A stretch of DNA of 33,643 bases from Actinomycetota bacterium. GTDB lineage: Bacteria; Armatimonadota; SYMT01. The stretch is from contig SYKE01000283.1 in assembly GCA_005798285.1 (NCBI GenBank), forward strand, positions 1 through 33,643, written 5' to 3'. The notes under the pieces were generated by a model. It was not told the DNA's origin. It ran no database searches and saw nothing but the letters and a program-made list of their open reading frames with translations. The position numbers were made by a program, and so were the translations under genes. Shown in pieces: positions 26,101-33,334 of this stretch. The first letter of the stretch is position 1; every line of letters begins with the position of its first letter.

Positions 26101-26649
26101 GTTCCACGAATCTCAGACGGGACGCTCGCCCCGCCGGAGCCCTCCCGTCTCGGGTGGCCGGCCCTCCCGGACGTCGCCTTTCCCACCGTCATCCATCAGC
26201 CCGAATGGCTGGACTTCGGCAATCGGTTCGAGCGCGAAGGCATCATCGATCGGCAGCCCCCGGTTCATCGGGGAGACTACACCGTTCTGGCGCCCACCGT
26301 GGGACCCGACGGCAACGAGCGCGGGATGCTCCTGCTGCCCTCGGTCGCTGTGCCGCTCGGAACTTTTACCGGGTGGAACCTGCGCGACCCCTCCATCGGA
26401 GCCCCGACTGAGCTTCTGGGCCTCACCGGCGGCTACATCCCGTTCCCCAAAACCCCCGCGGACCGTGCCCAAAGCGGGGACCCGCGCCCGAGCGTTTCAG
26501 AGCGGTACCCCTCCCACGAGGCGTACCGCGCCCGCTTCAGCGCTCACGCGGAACGGCTTCGCCGCAGCGGCTACATCCTTCCCGAAGACCTACCTCGCCT
26601 CGAAGCCCTGTCCGAACGACTCTGGTCCGCCGCGAGCAGCGGGCCCTGA
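23110..26649 (+). CDS. Sodium:solute symporter fused to alpha/beta hydrolase
   Basis: A 1179-aa bifunctional protein. Residues 1-500 are a sodium:solute symporter (SSS family) with about 13 membrane helices. They include TEDYFVGGRKMPWLAVGLSTLA after helix 1, YTTLGGIRADIWTDVVQ, and the sodium-site helix segment AAAMSTIDSGVNSLSAV. A further hydrophobic helix at 509-530 (SAVLVLALPLLLPSSASAEV) looks like the signal peptide of the second domain. Residues 531-1179 are a PF20091-type alpha/beta hydrolase (LLYDVNNRGG, nucleophile elbow GFGVSQSGRLLRTFLHDG, late histidines near GGAQHGAG). The join is in frame without stop or start codon. The hydrolase may release a small substrate outside the membrane that the symporter then imports. 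The GTG start at 23110 has GGAGGG 7 nt upstream. A lost stop codon between two ancestral genes is the alternative reading. Confidence 0.86.
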   Translation: MNHLDTADYVVVALFMLGMLGMGLYFARQQESTEDYFVGGRKMPWLAVGLSTLATLTSTITYLAVPGEVIKNGVGYFTQLVSVPFTLGVLWFITFPFVASLRITSAYEYLERRFDRRVRLLGALLFTCNGIGWMATVVYTAARGIADMTQWNVQVLILGLGLVGVVYTTLGGIRADIWTDVVQAVIMFAGAFFTLGFVAFATGTNLGDWWGDANQVQKTSVTVFDLNPMHRISTVGVALNAFFWHICTANGSQIAMQRIFTLPDLKAARKSALVNAVANTMLSLLLGVCGLALFSFYSRKPELLAATKLNVETGSGADSLFPNFIANQLPPAAGGLLICALLAAAMSTIDSGVNSLSAVTTLDLLGQPSDGSGGKQELAIARRYTVVFGALITVAALGVGGLQARGANIIEILPAAFNWAVGPMGALFFAGMFIRRATAASVIPAVIVGGILALVLALLKPLWNIPFSFAWVITYSCLTSLALTWLLSLKNPLPSTEPFSFRTLTRGASAVLVLALPLLLPSSASAEVTAIHVSSREPLNGGRIYPGVGSYERLRGRIDFSVDPRVPANQPVRDVRLAPRDPKGRVRFSADFELQVPVNRERMRPTLLYDVNNRGGMTAPGMFNNGADDFLMRQGYAVLSSGWIGEMLPTPGRLRLHVPTASRNGKPITGLVRAEMAPDEPAKVLSIAHWANMGSYIPTERGIRNATLTVRVREKDPRTAIPRDQWSLRVAPMAAEGSAGQLPLIELELNAGFQPGRLYELVYEARDPIVQGLGLAGIRDLVSFLKSDASDRNPLRGANGEPSIRKAIGFGVSQSGRLLRTFLHDGFNADESGKVVFEGLFPHVAGGGRGSFNHRFASPTRHSGQHDHHTYPVDRFPFTYGDSMDPWSSRTDGLLAASRASQTIPRIIHTQTSAEYWHRAASLVHTDPSGKLDAELPDNVRVYAFGGAQHGAGSGIPSPRSRGSLSANPTDYRPLLRALLLALDRWITDGSTPPPSVVPRISDGTLAPPEPSRLGWPALPDVAFPTVIHQPEWLDFGNRFEREGIIDRQPPVHRGDYTVLAPTVGPDGNERGMLLLPSVAVPLGTFTGWNLRDPSIGAPTELLGLTGGYIPFPKTPADRAQSGDPRPSVSERYPSHEAYRARFSAHAERLRRSGYILPEDLPRLEALSERLWSAASSGP

Positions 26650-26671
26650 CCAGTCCGCCTCCTGAAGGACC

Positions 26672-27700
26672 TCAACCGCAGTCAGCACCCTTCGGGAGAA
26701 AGCCGTTGGGCGTTATTCGGATGTCTTCGAAGGGCTTTAGAGAGCAGAGCCTGGTGAACTCGATCGGGGTGTACAACTCCGAGTCCGGCGCCGCGTCGTC
26801 GGGGCCATCCAGCCGATCCATCGCAAGCGACACGAGCGAGGACCGATCTAGCCTTGCGCCGGCGAGATTCGACGAGTTGGTCTCCGCGACCGAAAGCGCG
26901 TACCCTCGCAGATCGACGCCGGAGAGATCTCTCCCCACAAGGGAACCCTCTTGCAAAGATCTGGGACGACCGCTCAGCCCGGGGACCCAACGAATAAAAG
27001 CACCTGGAAACAGCTCGGCCCCCCGCCCCAAAGCCATGAGGTTCAACTGTTCACCGTTGCGAAGCATTCTGCAACTCGTCAACAATGCTCCCCGGAAACT
27101 GCAGTTTACGAATTCCGTGTCAACCAGAAGGCACTCTGACAGCACGCACTCGTCGAAGCTGCATTCCTCAAAGCGGCACCGCTCGAACTTGTAAGCGACG
27201 AACTTACACTTTTGAAATCTGCACCCCTTGAAGGTCACATCCTCCATCCAGCATCTTCGAAACTCGCCCTGTGAGAAGTCCAAACCCTCGCTCGACTCGG
27301 AGAAGGGACCTGTAAAAGGACACGGGCGGATGCCCCGCATCCCCCGTGCGGCTTCGGAAGCCTCGAAGTTGATGAACCGATGAAGGTGAGTTGGAAAGTC
27401 CTCCGGCCACACCGTCTGCCCGAGGGTGTAAGCGCCTTCGAGATTGACTCCGGTGAGATCCAGCTTTGAGAAGTCGGTTCCCGTCAAGTCACAATACCTG
27501 AGACTGGCATAGCGCATTGATCCTCCATCGAAGCAGATGTCCCAGATCCTGGAGTAGTCCAAACAGACGTAGTCCAGATTTACGCCCGACAACACCCGCC
27601 TGGGAATCGTCCTCGTTTCCCCACCGTCGAATTGGATGACGTAGCACGGACCCGCTCCCGACGGGACCTCCGTGCCATGGCCTTCAGCACTCTCAGTCAT
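26672..27700 (-). CDS. Pentapeptide-repeat protein A
   Basis: A 342-aa protein with two blocks of pentapeptide repeats (A(D/N)LxF-type quadrilateral beta-helix). Block 1 is at about 38-95 (LSGVNLDYVCLDYSRI, LRYCDLTGTDFSKLDLTGVNLEGA), followed by a TVWPEDF hinge also seen in cyanobacterial relatives. Block 2 is at about 138-215, where the pattern is C-x-F-x-x (GCRFQKCKFVAY, RCRFEECSFDECVLSEC), placing many cysteines at the interior i-2 position. A third short block (GRDLSGVDLRGYALS, NSSNLAGARLDRSSL) follows at about 255-300. There is no signal peptide. The ATG at 27700 has GGAGG 7 nt upstream. Pentapeptide helices can mimic DNA (gyrase protection) or serve as scaffolds; nothing decides which here. 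The stop lies 22 nt from the convergent symporter-hydrolase stop. Confidence 0.88.
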   Translation of the reverse strand: MTESAEGHGTEVPSGAGPCYVIQFDGGETRTIPRRVLSGVNLDYVCLDYSRIWDICFDGGSMRYASLRYCDLTGTDFSKLDLTGVNLEGAYTLGQTVWPEDFPTHLHRFINFEASEAARGMRGIRPCPFTGPFSESSEGLDFSQGEFRRCWMEDVTFKGCRFQKCKFVAYKFERCRFEECSFDECVLSECLLVDTEFVNCSFRGALLTSCRMLRNGEQLNLMALGRGAELFPGAFIRWVPGLSGRPRSLQEGSLVGRDLSGVDLRGYALSVAETNSSNLAGARLDRSSLVSLAMDRLDGPDDAAPDSELYTPIEFTRLCSLKPFEDIRITPNGFLPKGADCG

Positions 27701-27769
27701 AGGATCGCCTCCAAGGGTTGATCCGCAACGCGCACCGACTGCCGCCGGAGTCGGCTCGTTCAGCCTGGA

Positions 27770-28894
27770 TCAACTGGTCCACCATCCATCGGTCTCGAGC
27801 CAGCGATCGAGATCCCGTTCCGTCTCGTGATCCAGAAAGGACCGAAGTCGACTTACGATGGAGAGTATTCTCCGGCGATCGTGGGTCGCAGCGTACTCTG
27901 CAACCTTCTCAGCCCGCTCGCCCTCATCCATCGCGGCATCCTGATCGAAGCCAGTGTGCTGCGCCTCCAACTCGCCGTCGGAAGCCAACTGGTTGCCCTG
28001 AGCCACCTCGCCGACTCCGTCCCCGGCGCCGGTCGCGTCGAATTCGTTGTTCTCGTCAGCCTCCTCCAAGTCGGCGGTCTCGGGCTGCTCGAGAAGTTCC
28101 TCACCAGCAATGCAAAACCTGAGATCGCATTCTTGAAGCTGGTGAAGCGACAAGCCGGAGCCTCGCAGGTCCGCGCGCAGGAGCCGGGCGCCTCGCAACC
28201 CTTCGCGCGGAAAGAACCGCCGAAAGAGCGTCAAGCCGGACAGGTCGCATCCGGGCCCGATCAGGACAGCCCCTCGTTCCATGAATTCTTCCAGCCCCTG
28301 ATCACAGAGGGTGTCGGTGGTCAGGAAAGCGCTTGTGAAGACGCTGTCCGAAAACGTCGTGTTGATGATGCGGGTCTCAAAAAGGCTTGACTCGGAAAAG
28401 TCGCATCCGCCGAACTTGCAATCCCGCATCTCGCACGCCTCAAAGATGCAGTTTCGGAAGTCGACACCCAGGAAGACACAGTTGTGGAACCGGACATCGT
28501 AAAAGGCCGAGGGCTCAAACGAAGCATGCGATACGCTGAGATCCTCAAAGTCGGAGCCGTAGAAGAAAGAGCCACTGAATCGGGCCCCGTCGAGCGTCTC
28601 GAAGCGGGAGGTATCGAGCACCCCCGCACGCTTCCAATCGAAGGCCTCGGGCCATACAGTCGAAGAGTCCACGAGTGCGCCCGTGAGATCTGTATCGTGG
28701 AGGTCAGCGCCGCTCAGGTCACAGTCCCTGAGGTCGCAATGCCGGAGGGAAGCCGACCGGAGTGAGACCCCTCGGAAGGCAAAGCCGCCCAAACTAGCCC
28801 CGTCGAAGTGAGCACCATCCAGCCGGATTGAGGCGAGTTGAATTCGCGGGGCTTCGTCCTGCATCCCACCGTGATCCACTGAGAGAGTTGCCAT
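27770..28894 (-). CDS. Pentapeptide-repeat protein B with acidic C-terminal tail
   Basis: A 374-aa paralogue of the downstream pentapeptide protein, with the same order of parts. An N-terminal block (IRLDGAHFDGASLGGFAFRGVSL, DLRDCDLSGADLHDTDLTGA) is followed by the hinge TVWPEAFDW, then a second Cys-containing block (VRFHNCVFLGVDFRNCIFEACEMRDCKFGGCDF) and a third short block. It differs by a C-terminal 110-residue tail that begins with a very acidic linker (DLEEADENNEFDATGAGD) and ends with a helical, charged segment (RRRILSIVSRLRSFLDHETERDLDRWL). It ends 69 nt before gene A starts, in the same direction, so the pair is likely an operon born by local duplication. The ATG at 28894 has only a weak ribosome binding site. 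Confidence 0.86.
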   Translation of the reverse strand: MATLSVDHGGMQDEAPRIQLASIRLDGAHFDGASLGGFAFRGVSLRSASLRHCDLRDCDLSGADLHDTDLTGALVDSSTVWPEAFDWKRAGVLDTSRFETLDGARFSGSFFYGSDFEDLSVSHASFEPSAFYDVRFHNCVFLGVDFRNCIFEACEMRDCKFGGCDFSESSLFETRIINTTFSDSVFTSAFLTTDTLCDQGLEEFMERGAVLIGPGCDLSGLTLFRRFFPREGLRGARLLRADLRGSGLSLHQLQECDLRFCIAGEELLEQPETADLEEADENNEFDATGAGDGVGEVAQGNQLASDGELEAQHTGFDQDAAMDEGERAEKVAEYAATHDRRRILSIVSRLRSFLDHETERDLDRWLETDGWWTS

Positions 28895-29301
28895 CCCAAC
28901 GAGGCACTCTGATCATATCCGTGGTTCGGACGCCTCTGTAACTAAGAGCCTCAAAACTGCCAGCGGTGGACGCGCTCTCTCACGACCGCAAGGGGCTCCC
29001 GACTACTGCGGGGTCACTGGCTGCTGACCTCGTCCTCAACCAAACGGGGGTTGGCCCCTTGCCCCTCGCCAGCCGGAAGCTTTCCCCTCGCGACGCCTGG
29101 CCGACCAGGCATCGCCCCACCGGGGGGTGATTCCAGCTCGACTGCATGCATCTCGACGAACGACCCGACGTTGAAGAGCGGCGCCATAGCGCGACACGTG
29201 GCGCTTGTTCCATACCCGAGGGCCAACCGCCCCGCCTTATCTCATCCCGAGGCACGAAACCCGAAACTGCGTGAAAGCGGAGTACCGGCAGCAGGTCTCG
29301 C
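28895..29301. other. 407-bp spacer, no confident gene
   Basis: The spacer lies between the deiodinase-like gene's stop and the start of pentapeptide gene B. It must contain the terminator of the upstream operon and the promoter of the pentapeptide pair. A perfect 6-bp hairpin GCCTGG-CCGA-CCAGGC lies at 29095-29110, and a second CCCC-ACC-GGGG stem follows at about 29115. A 70-codon minus-strand frame at 29014-29226 starts only with TTG and resembles nothing I know. Confidence 0.5.
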
Positions 29302-29982
29302 TCATTCCTCGGCCTCGAGCCCGGATCGGACCAACATCACCTCGTCCAGGGGCTTTTTGTTAAAGGCGGCGACGGGGACCCGACAGTTATCGGCGGGATA
29401 GCCGACCGGGATGATGAGGTACGGCCGTTCAGTGACCGGTCGACCCAGCACCTCGTTCAGAAACGACATCGGGTTGGGGGTGTGGGTGAGAGTCGCCAGG
29501 CCGGCAAAGTGGGCTGCCGTCAGCAGCATGCCCACGGCGATGCCGACCGACTCCATTCCGTAATAGACCGGCGACTCTTCCTCGCCCCGCGTGAGGCGGA
29601 ACACGACAATGAGCCAGGGCGCCTCCTCGAGAAATGGCTTATTCGGGTCGGTGCCGAACGGTTCCAGATCCGCCAACCACTGCTCGCCGGCCTTTCCCGC
29701 GTAAAAGGCTCGCTCTTCCTCTTCCGCCGCCAGCCGGATGGCTCGCTTGACTCCCGGGTCCGACACACACACGAAGCGCCACGGCTGCTTGTTGGCGCCG
29801 CTCGGCGCCGAGGCCGCGCACTTCACAAGCCACTGCACGGCCTCCAGGGAAACCGGTTCGGACGAAAACTCTCGAACCGTTCTCCGGGTGCGCATCACGT
29901 CACAGAAGTGCCGTGCGGCGATCTCGGGTGAAACCTGCGGCCGAAATCGCGGCGGGAGCGGGATCGACTCGAACGACGTCAC
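29302..29982 (-). CDS. Nitroreductase-fold flavoprotein, iodotyrosine deiodinase-like (reductive dehalogenase)
   Basis: A 226-aa FMN enzyme of the nitroreductase fold. FMN contacts are RRTVREFSSEPV at 33-44 and SAPSGANKQPWRF at about 59-71. The distal part has GLATLTHTPN and PVGYPADNCRVP. It can be aligned without gaps to the active-site lid of animal iodotyrosine deiodinase. The Glu and Tyr of EEEERAFYAGKAGEQWLADL, four residues apart, and the Lys of DPNKPFL, 21 residues after that Tyr, occupy the positions of the triad that clamps the zwitterion of halogenated tyrosine. That triad is what separates deiodinases from ordinary nitroreductases. The expected reaction is reductive removal of iodide, bromide or chloride from halotyrosine. 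The gene starts 2 nt after the PhyH stop, so they are cotranscribed. Subfamily assignment is strong; physiological substrate is inference. Confidence 0.88.
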   Translation of the reverse strand: MTSFESIPLPPRFRPQVSPEIAARHFCDVMRTRRTVREFSSEPVSLEAVQWLVKCAASAPSGANKQPWRFVCVSDPGVKRAIRLAAEEEERAFYAGKAGEQWLADLEPFGTDPNKPFLEEAPWLIVVFRLTRGEEESPVYYGMESVGIAVGMLLTAAHFAGLATLTHTPNPMSFLNEVLGRPVTERPYLIIPVGYPADNCRVPVAAFNKKPLDEVMLVRSGLEAEE

Positions 29983-29984
29983 CC

Positions 29985-30773
29985 TTACCCCACTCCGACC
30001 GGGGCCAGCACGGGAAAGCGCTCACCGATAATCGGATCGCCCGGCGACAACCCGAGATCGTGGGTGACACAGTGCAACTTCCCGCTGAACGTGGTTCCGT
30101 CCGGCATGAAGATGATCACCAGCGCTCGGCGTGGCGTGGAGCCCCGGTTGGCCGGTGCGTAGTGGAAGGTGAGACCGTTGTGAAACGTGCAGCTTCCCGC
30201 CTTCAGGGGGACCGGCCGAGGCGTGAAGTCCTTTTCGGCTGGTTCGGGGGTCAGACCGAAGATGTCCTGCGGGTTGATCAGGTTGATCGGTTCGAGCTTG
30301 CCCCAGGTGTGAGATTTCGGCACAAAGTGCATGCAGCCGTTCGTCTCGTCGACATCGTCGAGCGCGAGCCAGCAAGAGAGTGCGCCCTGCTGCTCCATGG
30401 GCCAGTAGGGCAGATCCTGGTGCCACGGAGAGGGCTTGCTGTCGACGTGCGGCTTGATGAGCGCGTGGTCGTGCCAGAGGCGGATCCGATCCGCGCCGGC
30501 CAGCCGCCGGGCCACCTCCGCAATTCTCGGATGACACGTGAAGCGTCGCACCCCCTCGTGATCGGCCCAGAGGTTTACCTTCTGAAGAAACACCCGGTCA
30601 TAATCCGATCGCCCGGTCCGATCCACGCCGCTGGTTGAGGGCGCCTGCATCGCCTCCTCCAGCGCATCCCTGAGATCAGCCACTTCCTCCGCCGAGAGGA
30701 TGTCGTGAAGCTCGACGAAACCATCCCGGCGGTACGAGTCGATCTGCTCCTCGGTGAGCGGGTACTCTGCCAT
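29985..30773 (-). CDS. Phytanoyl-CoA dioxygenase (PhyH) family protein
   Basis: A 262-aa non-haem Fe(II)/2-oxoglutarate-dependent oxygenase. The start TEEQIDSYRRDGFVELHDIL is the standard entry of the family. The iron facial triad is visible: His and Asp in SPWHQDLPYW near residue 118, and the distal His in LTFHYAPANRG near 212, with the 2-oxoglutarate-binding Arg in STPRRAL shortly after. ALDDVDETNGCMHFVPKSH is the conserved core strand region. Family members hydroxylate or halogenate varied small molecules, including amino acids and natural products; the substrate cannot be inferred. It is the middle gene of a three-gene operon, 30 nt after the unknown 276-aa gene and 2 nt before the deiodinase-like gene. 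The pairing suggests that both enzymes act on the same metabolite. Confidence 0.9.
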   Translation of the reverse strand: MAEYPLTEEQIDSYRRDGFVELHDILSAEEVADLRDALEEAMQAPSTSGVDRTGRSDYDRVFLQKVNLWADHEGVRRFTCHPRIAEVARRLAGADRIRLWHDHALIKPHVDSKPSPWHQDLPYWPMEQQGALSCWLALDDVDETNGCMHFVPKSHTWGKLEPINLINPQDIFGLTPEPAEKDFTPRPVPLKAGSCTFHNGLTFHYAPANRGSTPRRALVIIFMPDGTTFSGKLHCVTHDLGLSPGDPIIGERFPVLAPVGVG

Positions 30774-30803
30774 CCGTCAGTCCTTCCAGGGACTTGCGGG
30801 GGT

Positions 30804-31634
30804 CTACCCCAACCCATCCCAGGTCTTGAGATCCTCCTGAAGCGCCATGAGACGTTGCCAGTGCCCACGACGGGCTGCCAGCAGTTCCTCGTCGATCTCC
30901 CCTGCCCCGTGGGAGTCGTGATGCTCAGCGACGGCCTGAGAAATGTAGGCGCGACCGCCACGGGCTTTCTCGTACGCGTCGAATGCAGAGTCTATCGCGT
31001 CGGCCAGTGCCGCTCGCACTGCATCCGGGTCGAGGTCGTTCTGCTGGGCCACGAACGACTCCAGAGTCTCCAGATCAGCGACCGCCAATTCCCTTCGCCG
31101 AGCCGCGTGTACCGCAATATCGGCAAACGCGCGCTGCCGAAGGCTGAAGGAGAGGGAGCGCTCGCGGGCCAGAGCGTGTGCGGCGCCCGCCAGATCCTCA
31201 TTGAGCCCTTCGTACAATTGCTCCGCCACACCCGGCTTCAGCTTCACATCGAGGCGCAGGAGCTTCATGTAGCGGGAGATCAGCGGCTCGGTGATTCGGA
31301 GCGGGACTTCGGTGCCGTCCTGCAGGTGGATCGGCTTGTGCACCCCCGATTGAACCAGAGCCTGCGCCACCTCCTGGAGATCGCCATCGATCAGGGGGCT
31401 TCGATGAAGGATTGGAGAAACGTTTGCTCGATCCGAAAGGCTGGCCGGGATATTCGGCCCGAGAAGCGTTTCATTCTCGTAATCTTCAAGATAGCGGTCC
31501 GGATCGGCAAACAACTCCTTCAAATCCAGGACCTGATAGCGAGGATCCTCCGCAAGTTGATGCTCCGTTTGGGGTGAGATGGGCCGGGGAGCGGTAAGGC
31601 CGGCGAAGAGATACTGGTAAAGCGGTAGATTCAT
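30804..31634 (-). CDS. Unknown soluble protein, first gene of the PhyH/deiodinase operon
   Basis: A 276-aa protein that I do not recognise. It has no signal peptide or membrane segment. It is acidic and mostly helical in the C-terminal two thirds (ARERSLSFSLRQRAFADIAVHAARRR, LDPDAVRAALADAIDSAFDAYEKARGG). The N-terminal part is less regular (NLPLYQYLFAGLTAPRPISPQTEHQL). The ATG at 31634 has AGGG just upstream. It is followed after 30 nt by the PhyH gene and is probably the promoter-proximal cistron. A perfect inverted repeat stands 10 bp upstream of its start. Confidence 0.72.
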   Translation of the reverse strand: MNLPLYQYLFAGLTAPRPISPQTEHQLAEDPRYQVLDLKELFADPDRYLEDYENETLLGPNIPASLSDRANVSPILHRSPLIDGDLQEVAQALVQSGVHKPIHLQDGTEVPLRITEPLISRYMKLLRLDVKLKPGVAEQLYEGLNEDLAGAAHALARERSLSFSLRQRAFADIAVHAARRRELAVADLETLESFVAQQNDLDPDAVRAALADAIDSAFDAYEKARGGRAYISQAVAEHHDSHGAGEIDEELLAARRGHWQRLMALQEDLKTWDGLG

Positions 31635-31644
31635 ATGCCCTGTG

Positions 31645-31662
31645 CGGGAAACGACGTTCCCG
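31645..31662. promoter_or_regulatory. Inverted repeat upstream of the PhyH/deiodinase operon
   Basis: CGGGAA-ACGACG-TTCCCG is a perfect 6+6 bp inverted repeat with a 6-bp centre, 10 bp upstream of the ATG at 31634. It could be an operator for a dimeric repressor or a 5' leader hairpin near the ribosome binding site. No regulator gene is adjacent, so this is tentative. Confidence 0.35.
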
Positions 31663-31836
31663 ACGACTTGATTCTACCAGTAGCAGACACACGACGCCGT
31701 GACCTTTCGGCGGATCCGACGGAGTGATGCGGCTCCAACGCCATCGGGATGCGCGATACCGAGTCCCGGGGTGCGGCAGCGGTACCCTAAGCCACCATCA
31801 CCTCGCGATGTGCAGGTCAGACGCTAGCCCCAGGAT

Positions 31837-31990
31837 TCAGAAAAGCCGCTTCAACTCCACCACAAACGCGGCCTGACGGGGGAAAATCCAACAGCGCCGC
31901 TATCCGAGGAACCAGATTCTGGAGGCCGAGCACGGGCGGCCGAAGAACGGGCCAGCGTTGGGCATTGGGGATTGGGATCCGCAGACCGCG
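31837..31990 (-). pseudogene. Possible decayed 3' end of a TonB-dependent/Oar-like outer membrane protein
   Basis: On the minus strand the sequence ends [18 protein letters not shown]. This resembles the terminal strand of Oar-type TonB-dependent proteins (PRQ-x-x-F-x-x-x-L, terminal Phe). About 20 codons upstream, in another frame, is [13 protein letters not shown], resembling the FGRP...RI segment that normally precedes it. An in-frame stop and a frame shift separate the two pieces, so it is not functional. The remainder of the 392-bp spacer 31635-32026 shows no gene. The match is short and judged by eye. Confidence 0.3.
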
Positions 31991-32026
31991 GTTCCATTGG
32001 ACCTCAGCGTTTCACGGAGAAGCACC

Positions 32027-32512
32027 TTGGCGGAACAGAACCCGATCGCGCCCCGCGTGATCGCCCCACCCTTTACTCTGGAGACCGCCACGCTCAAGGT
32101 CCGAGCTGCCGAGGACGCCTGGAATTCTCGGGACCCGGTTCGAGTTGCCCTCGCCTACACCGAGGACTCTACCTGGCGCAATCGCAGTGAGTTCGTCACC
32201 GGACGAGACGAGATCCGCGCCTTTCTCAGCCGGAAGTGGAGCACGGAATTGGACTACCGGCTGATCAAGGCGCTCTGGGCGTTCACCGTCAATCGGATCG
32301 GCGTCCGTTTTCGTTACGAGTGGCACGACGCTGCCGGCAACTGGTTTCGCAGCTATGGCAATGAACTCTGGGAATTCGATGAGAGCGGCCTGATGCGCCG
32401 ACGCGAGGCAAGCATCAACGACGTCCCAATCTCCGAGTCGGAGCGTACGTTCTTCTGGCCCGCGCCTGGACCCAGACCCTCCGATCATCCCGGTATTCCC
32501 GATGTCAGGTGA
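32027..32512 (+). CDS. DUF1348 family protein (NTF2-like fold)
   Basis: A 161-aa protein matching the DUF1348 family over its whole length: [83 protein letters not shown] and [14 protein letters not shown]. The fold is a SnoaL/NTF2-like cone, used as a small-molecule binding pocket or enzyme; the biochemical role of this family is not established to my knowledge. TTG at 32027 is chosen because GGAG lies 7 nt upstream and the family homology begins right after. The frame extends to a TTG at 31958, without similarity. It is a lone plus-strand gene. Confidence 0.85.
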   Translation: MAEQNPIAPRVIAPPFTLETATLKVRAAEDAWNSRDPVRVALAYTEDSTWRNRSEFVTGRDEIRAFLSRKWSTELDYRLIKALWAFTVNRIGVRFRYEWHDAAGNWFRSYGNELWEFDESGLMRRREASINDVPISESERTFFWPAPGPRPSDHPGIPDVR

Positions 32513-32586
32513 GCGGGCCCGGCACGCCATGCGCCTCAGCGTCTAGAATGGAGAGCAGGTGCGGGACTTGCCTGGGGTCCCACTCC

Positions 32587-32886
32587 CTATGAAGTCCCAT
32601 CTCCGGTGGATGTCAGTCCAGTGAGACGTGTACTGAGAGCATCCTGGGTCTGGCCGGCAATGTGAAATCGCTTGTCACGGGACTTTTCACCGGAAACCAG
32701 CGTCACCTGGGCTCGACGAACACCGAGCAGTTCCGCCAGAAACTCGGTGCAGGCGCGGTTCGCGGCTCCATCCACCGGCGGCGCAGTGAGGCGCAGCCGG
32801 AGCACCCCGTCCAACCAGGACACGACCTGGTTGTTCGAAGCCCTCGGCTGAAGCCGAACACTGACGTAGGCGTCATCGGTCACCAC
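32587..32886 (-). CDS. DUF167/YggU family protein
   Basis: A 99-aa protein of the UPF0235 (DUF167) family. It has VRLQPRASNNQVVSWLDGVLRLRLTAPPVDGAAN and the later block LLGVRRAQVTLVSGEKSRDKRFHIAG, the two signature regions of the fold. Function is unknown across the family. The start is GTG at 32886. It lies 47 nt after the YraN-like gene in the same direction, so they may share a transcript. The 74 bp between its stop and the DUF1348 stop hold nothing evident. Confidence 0.9.
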   Translation of the reverse strand: MVTDDAYVSVRLQPRASNNQVVSWLDGVLRLRLTAPPVDGAANRACTEFLAELLGVRRAQVTLVSGEKSRDKRFHIAGQTQDALSTRLTGLTSTGDGTS

Positions 32887-32933
32887 TGGAACACCGCATT
32901 CAACGCGAACTGCCTGGGACCGCGTCCGACAGG

Positions 32934-33329
32934 TTAGTGATCGTGGTCAAACGGCGTGAACGCATCCGGGATGATGACCACACACGCGACCTCATCGAAA
33001 ACGAGCAGCACTTCCACCACATCAAACCGGATCGGCCGCTCGTCGGTTGGAGCGCCGGAGCAATAGTTCCGCGCCGCCGCCATCAACCGCTTTTGCTTCG
33101 TAAACGTGACCGCCTCACGAGGACGACCCGCGCCGAGGCTGCCTCGACATTTGACCTCGACGAAGACGAGATCGCCGTTCTGCTCCGCGACGAAATCGGC
33201 CTCCCCGCCCGGCGCACGAAATCGCCGGGCGAGAATGCGATAGCCTTCGCGGACCAATTCCTCTTCCGCAGCGGCTTCCCCCACGTGTCCGGTACGATGC
33301 GGAGACGGACTGGATCTCGTTCTCGGCAT
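32934..33329 (-). CDS. YraN family (UPF0102) endonuclease-like protein
   Basis: A 131-aa protein of the UPF0102 family with a restriction-endonuclease-like fold. HRTGHVGEAAAEEELVREGYRILARRFR is the N-terminal helix region. GGEADFVAEQNGDLVFVEVKCRG carries the D-x(n)-E-V-K nuclease-like motif, and AVTFTKQKRLMAAARNYC is the following helix. It is probably a Holliday-junction-resolvase-related protein; activity is unproven for most members. The ATG at 33329 gives the usual family length; the frame runs on to 33419, but that part overlaps the MacB-like gene. Confidence 0.9.
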   Translation of the reverse strand: MPRTRSSPSPHRTGHVGEAAAEEELVREGYRILARRFRAPGGEADFVAEQNGDLVFVEVKCRGSLGAGRPREAVTFTKQKRLMAAARNYCSGAPTDERPIRFDVVEVLLVFDEVACVVIIPDAFTPFDHDH

Positions 33330-33334
33330 CCCGA

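Noticed and set aside
27686-27700. CTGAGAG near the start of pentapeptide gene A, and one at 28878-28884 near gene B
   Set aside because: Each is a single heptamer inside coding sequence without a partner at 11 bp, and the two are in opposite orientation relative to their genes. A 7-bp word is expected by chance at this rate.
29014-29226. 70-codon minus-strand frame with fairly coding-like codon use
   Set aside because: It has only a TTG start, no ribosome binding site and no recognisable family. It could be a gene remnant, but I cannot support it.
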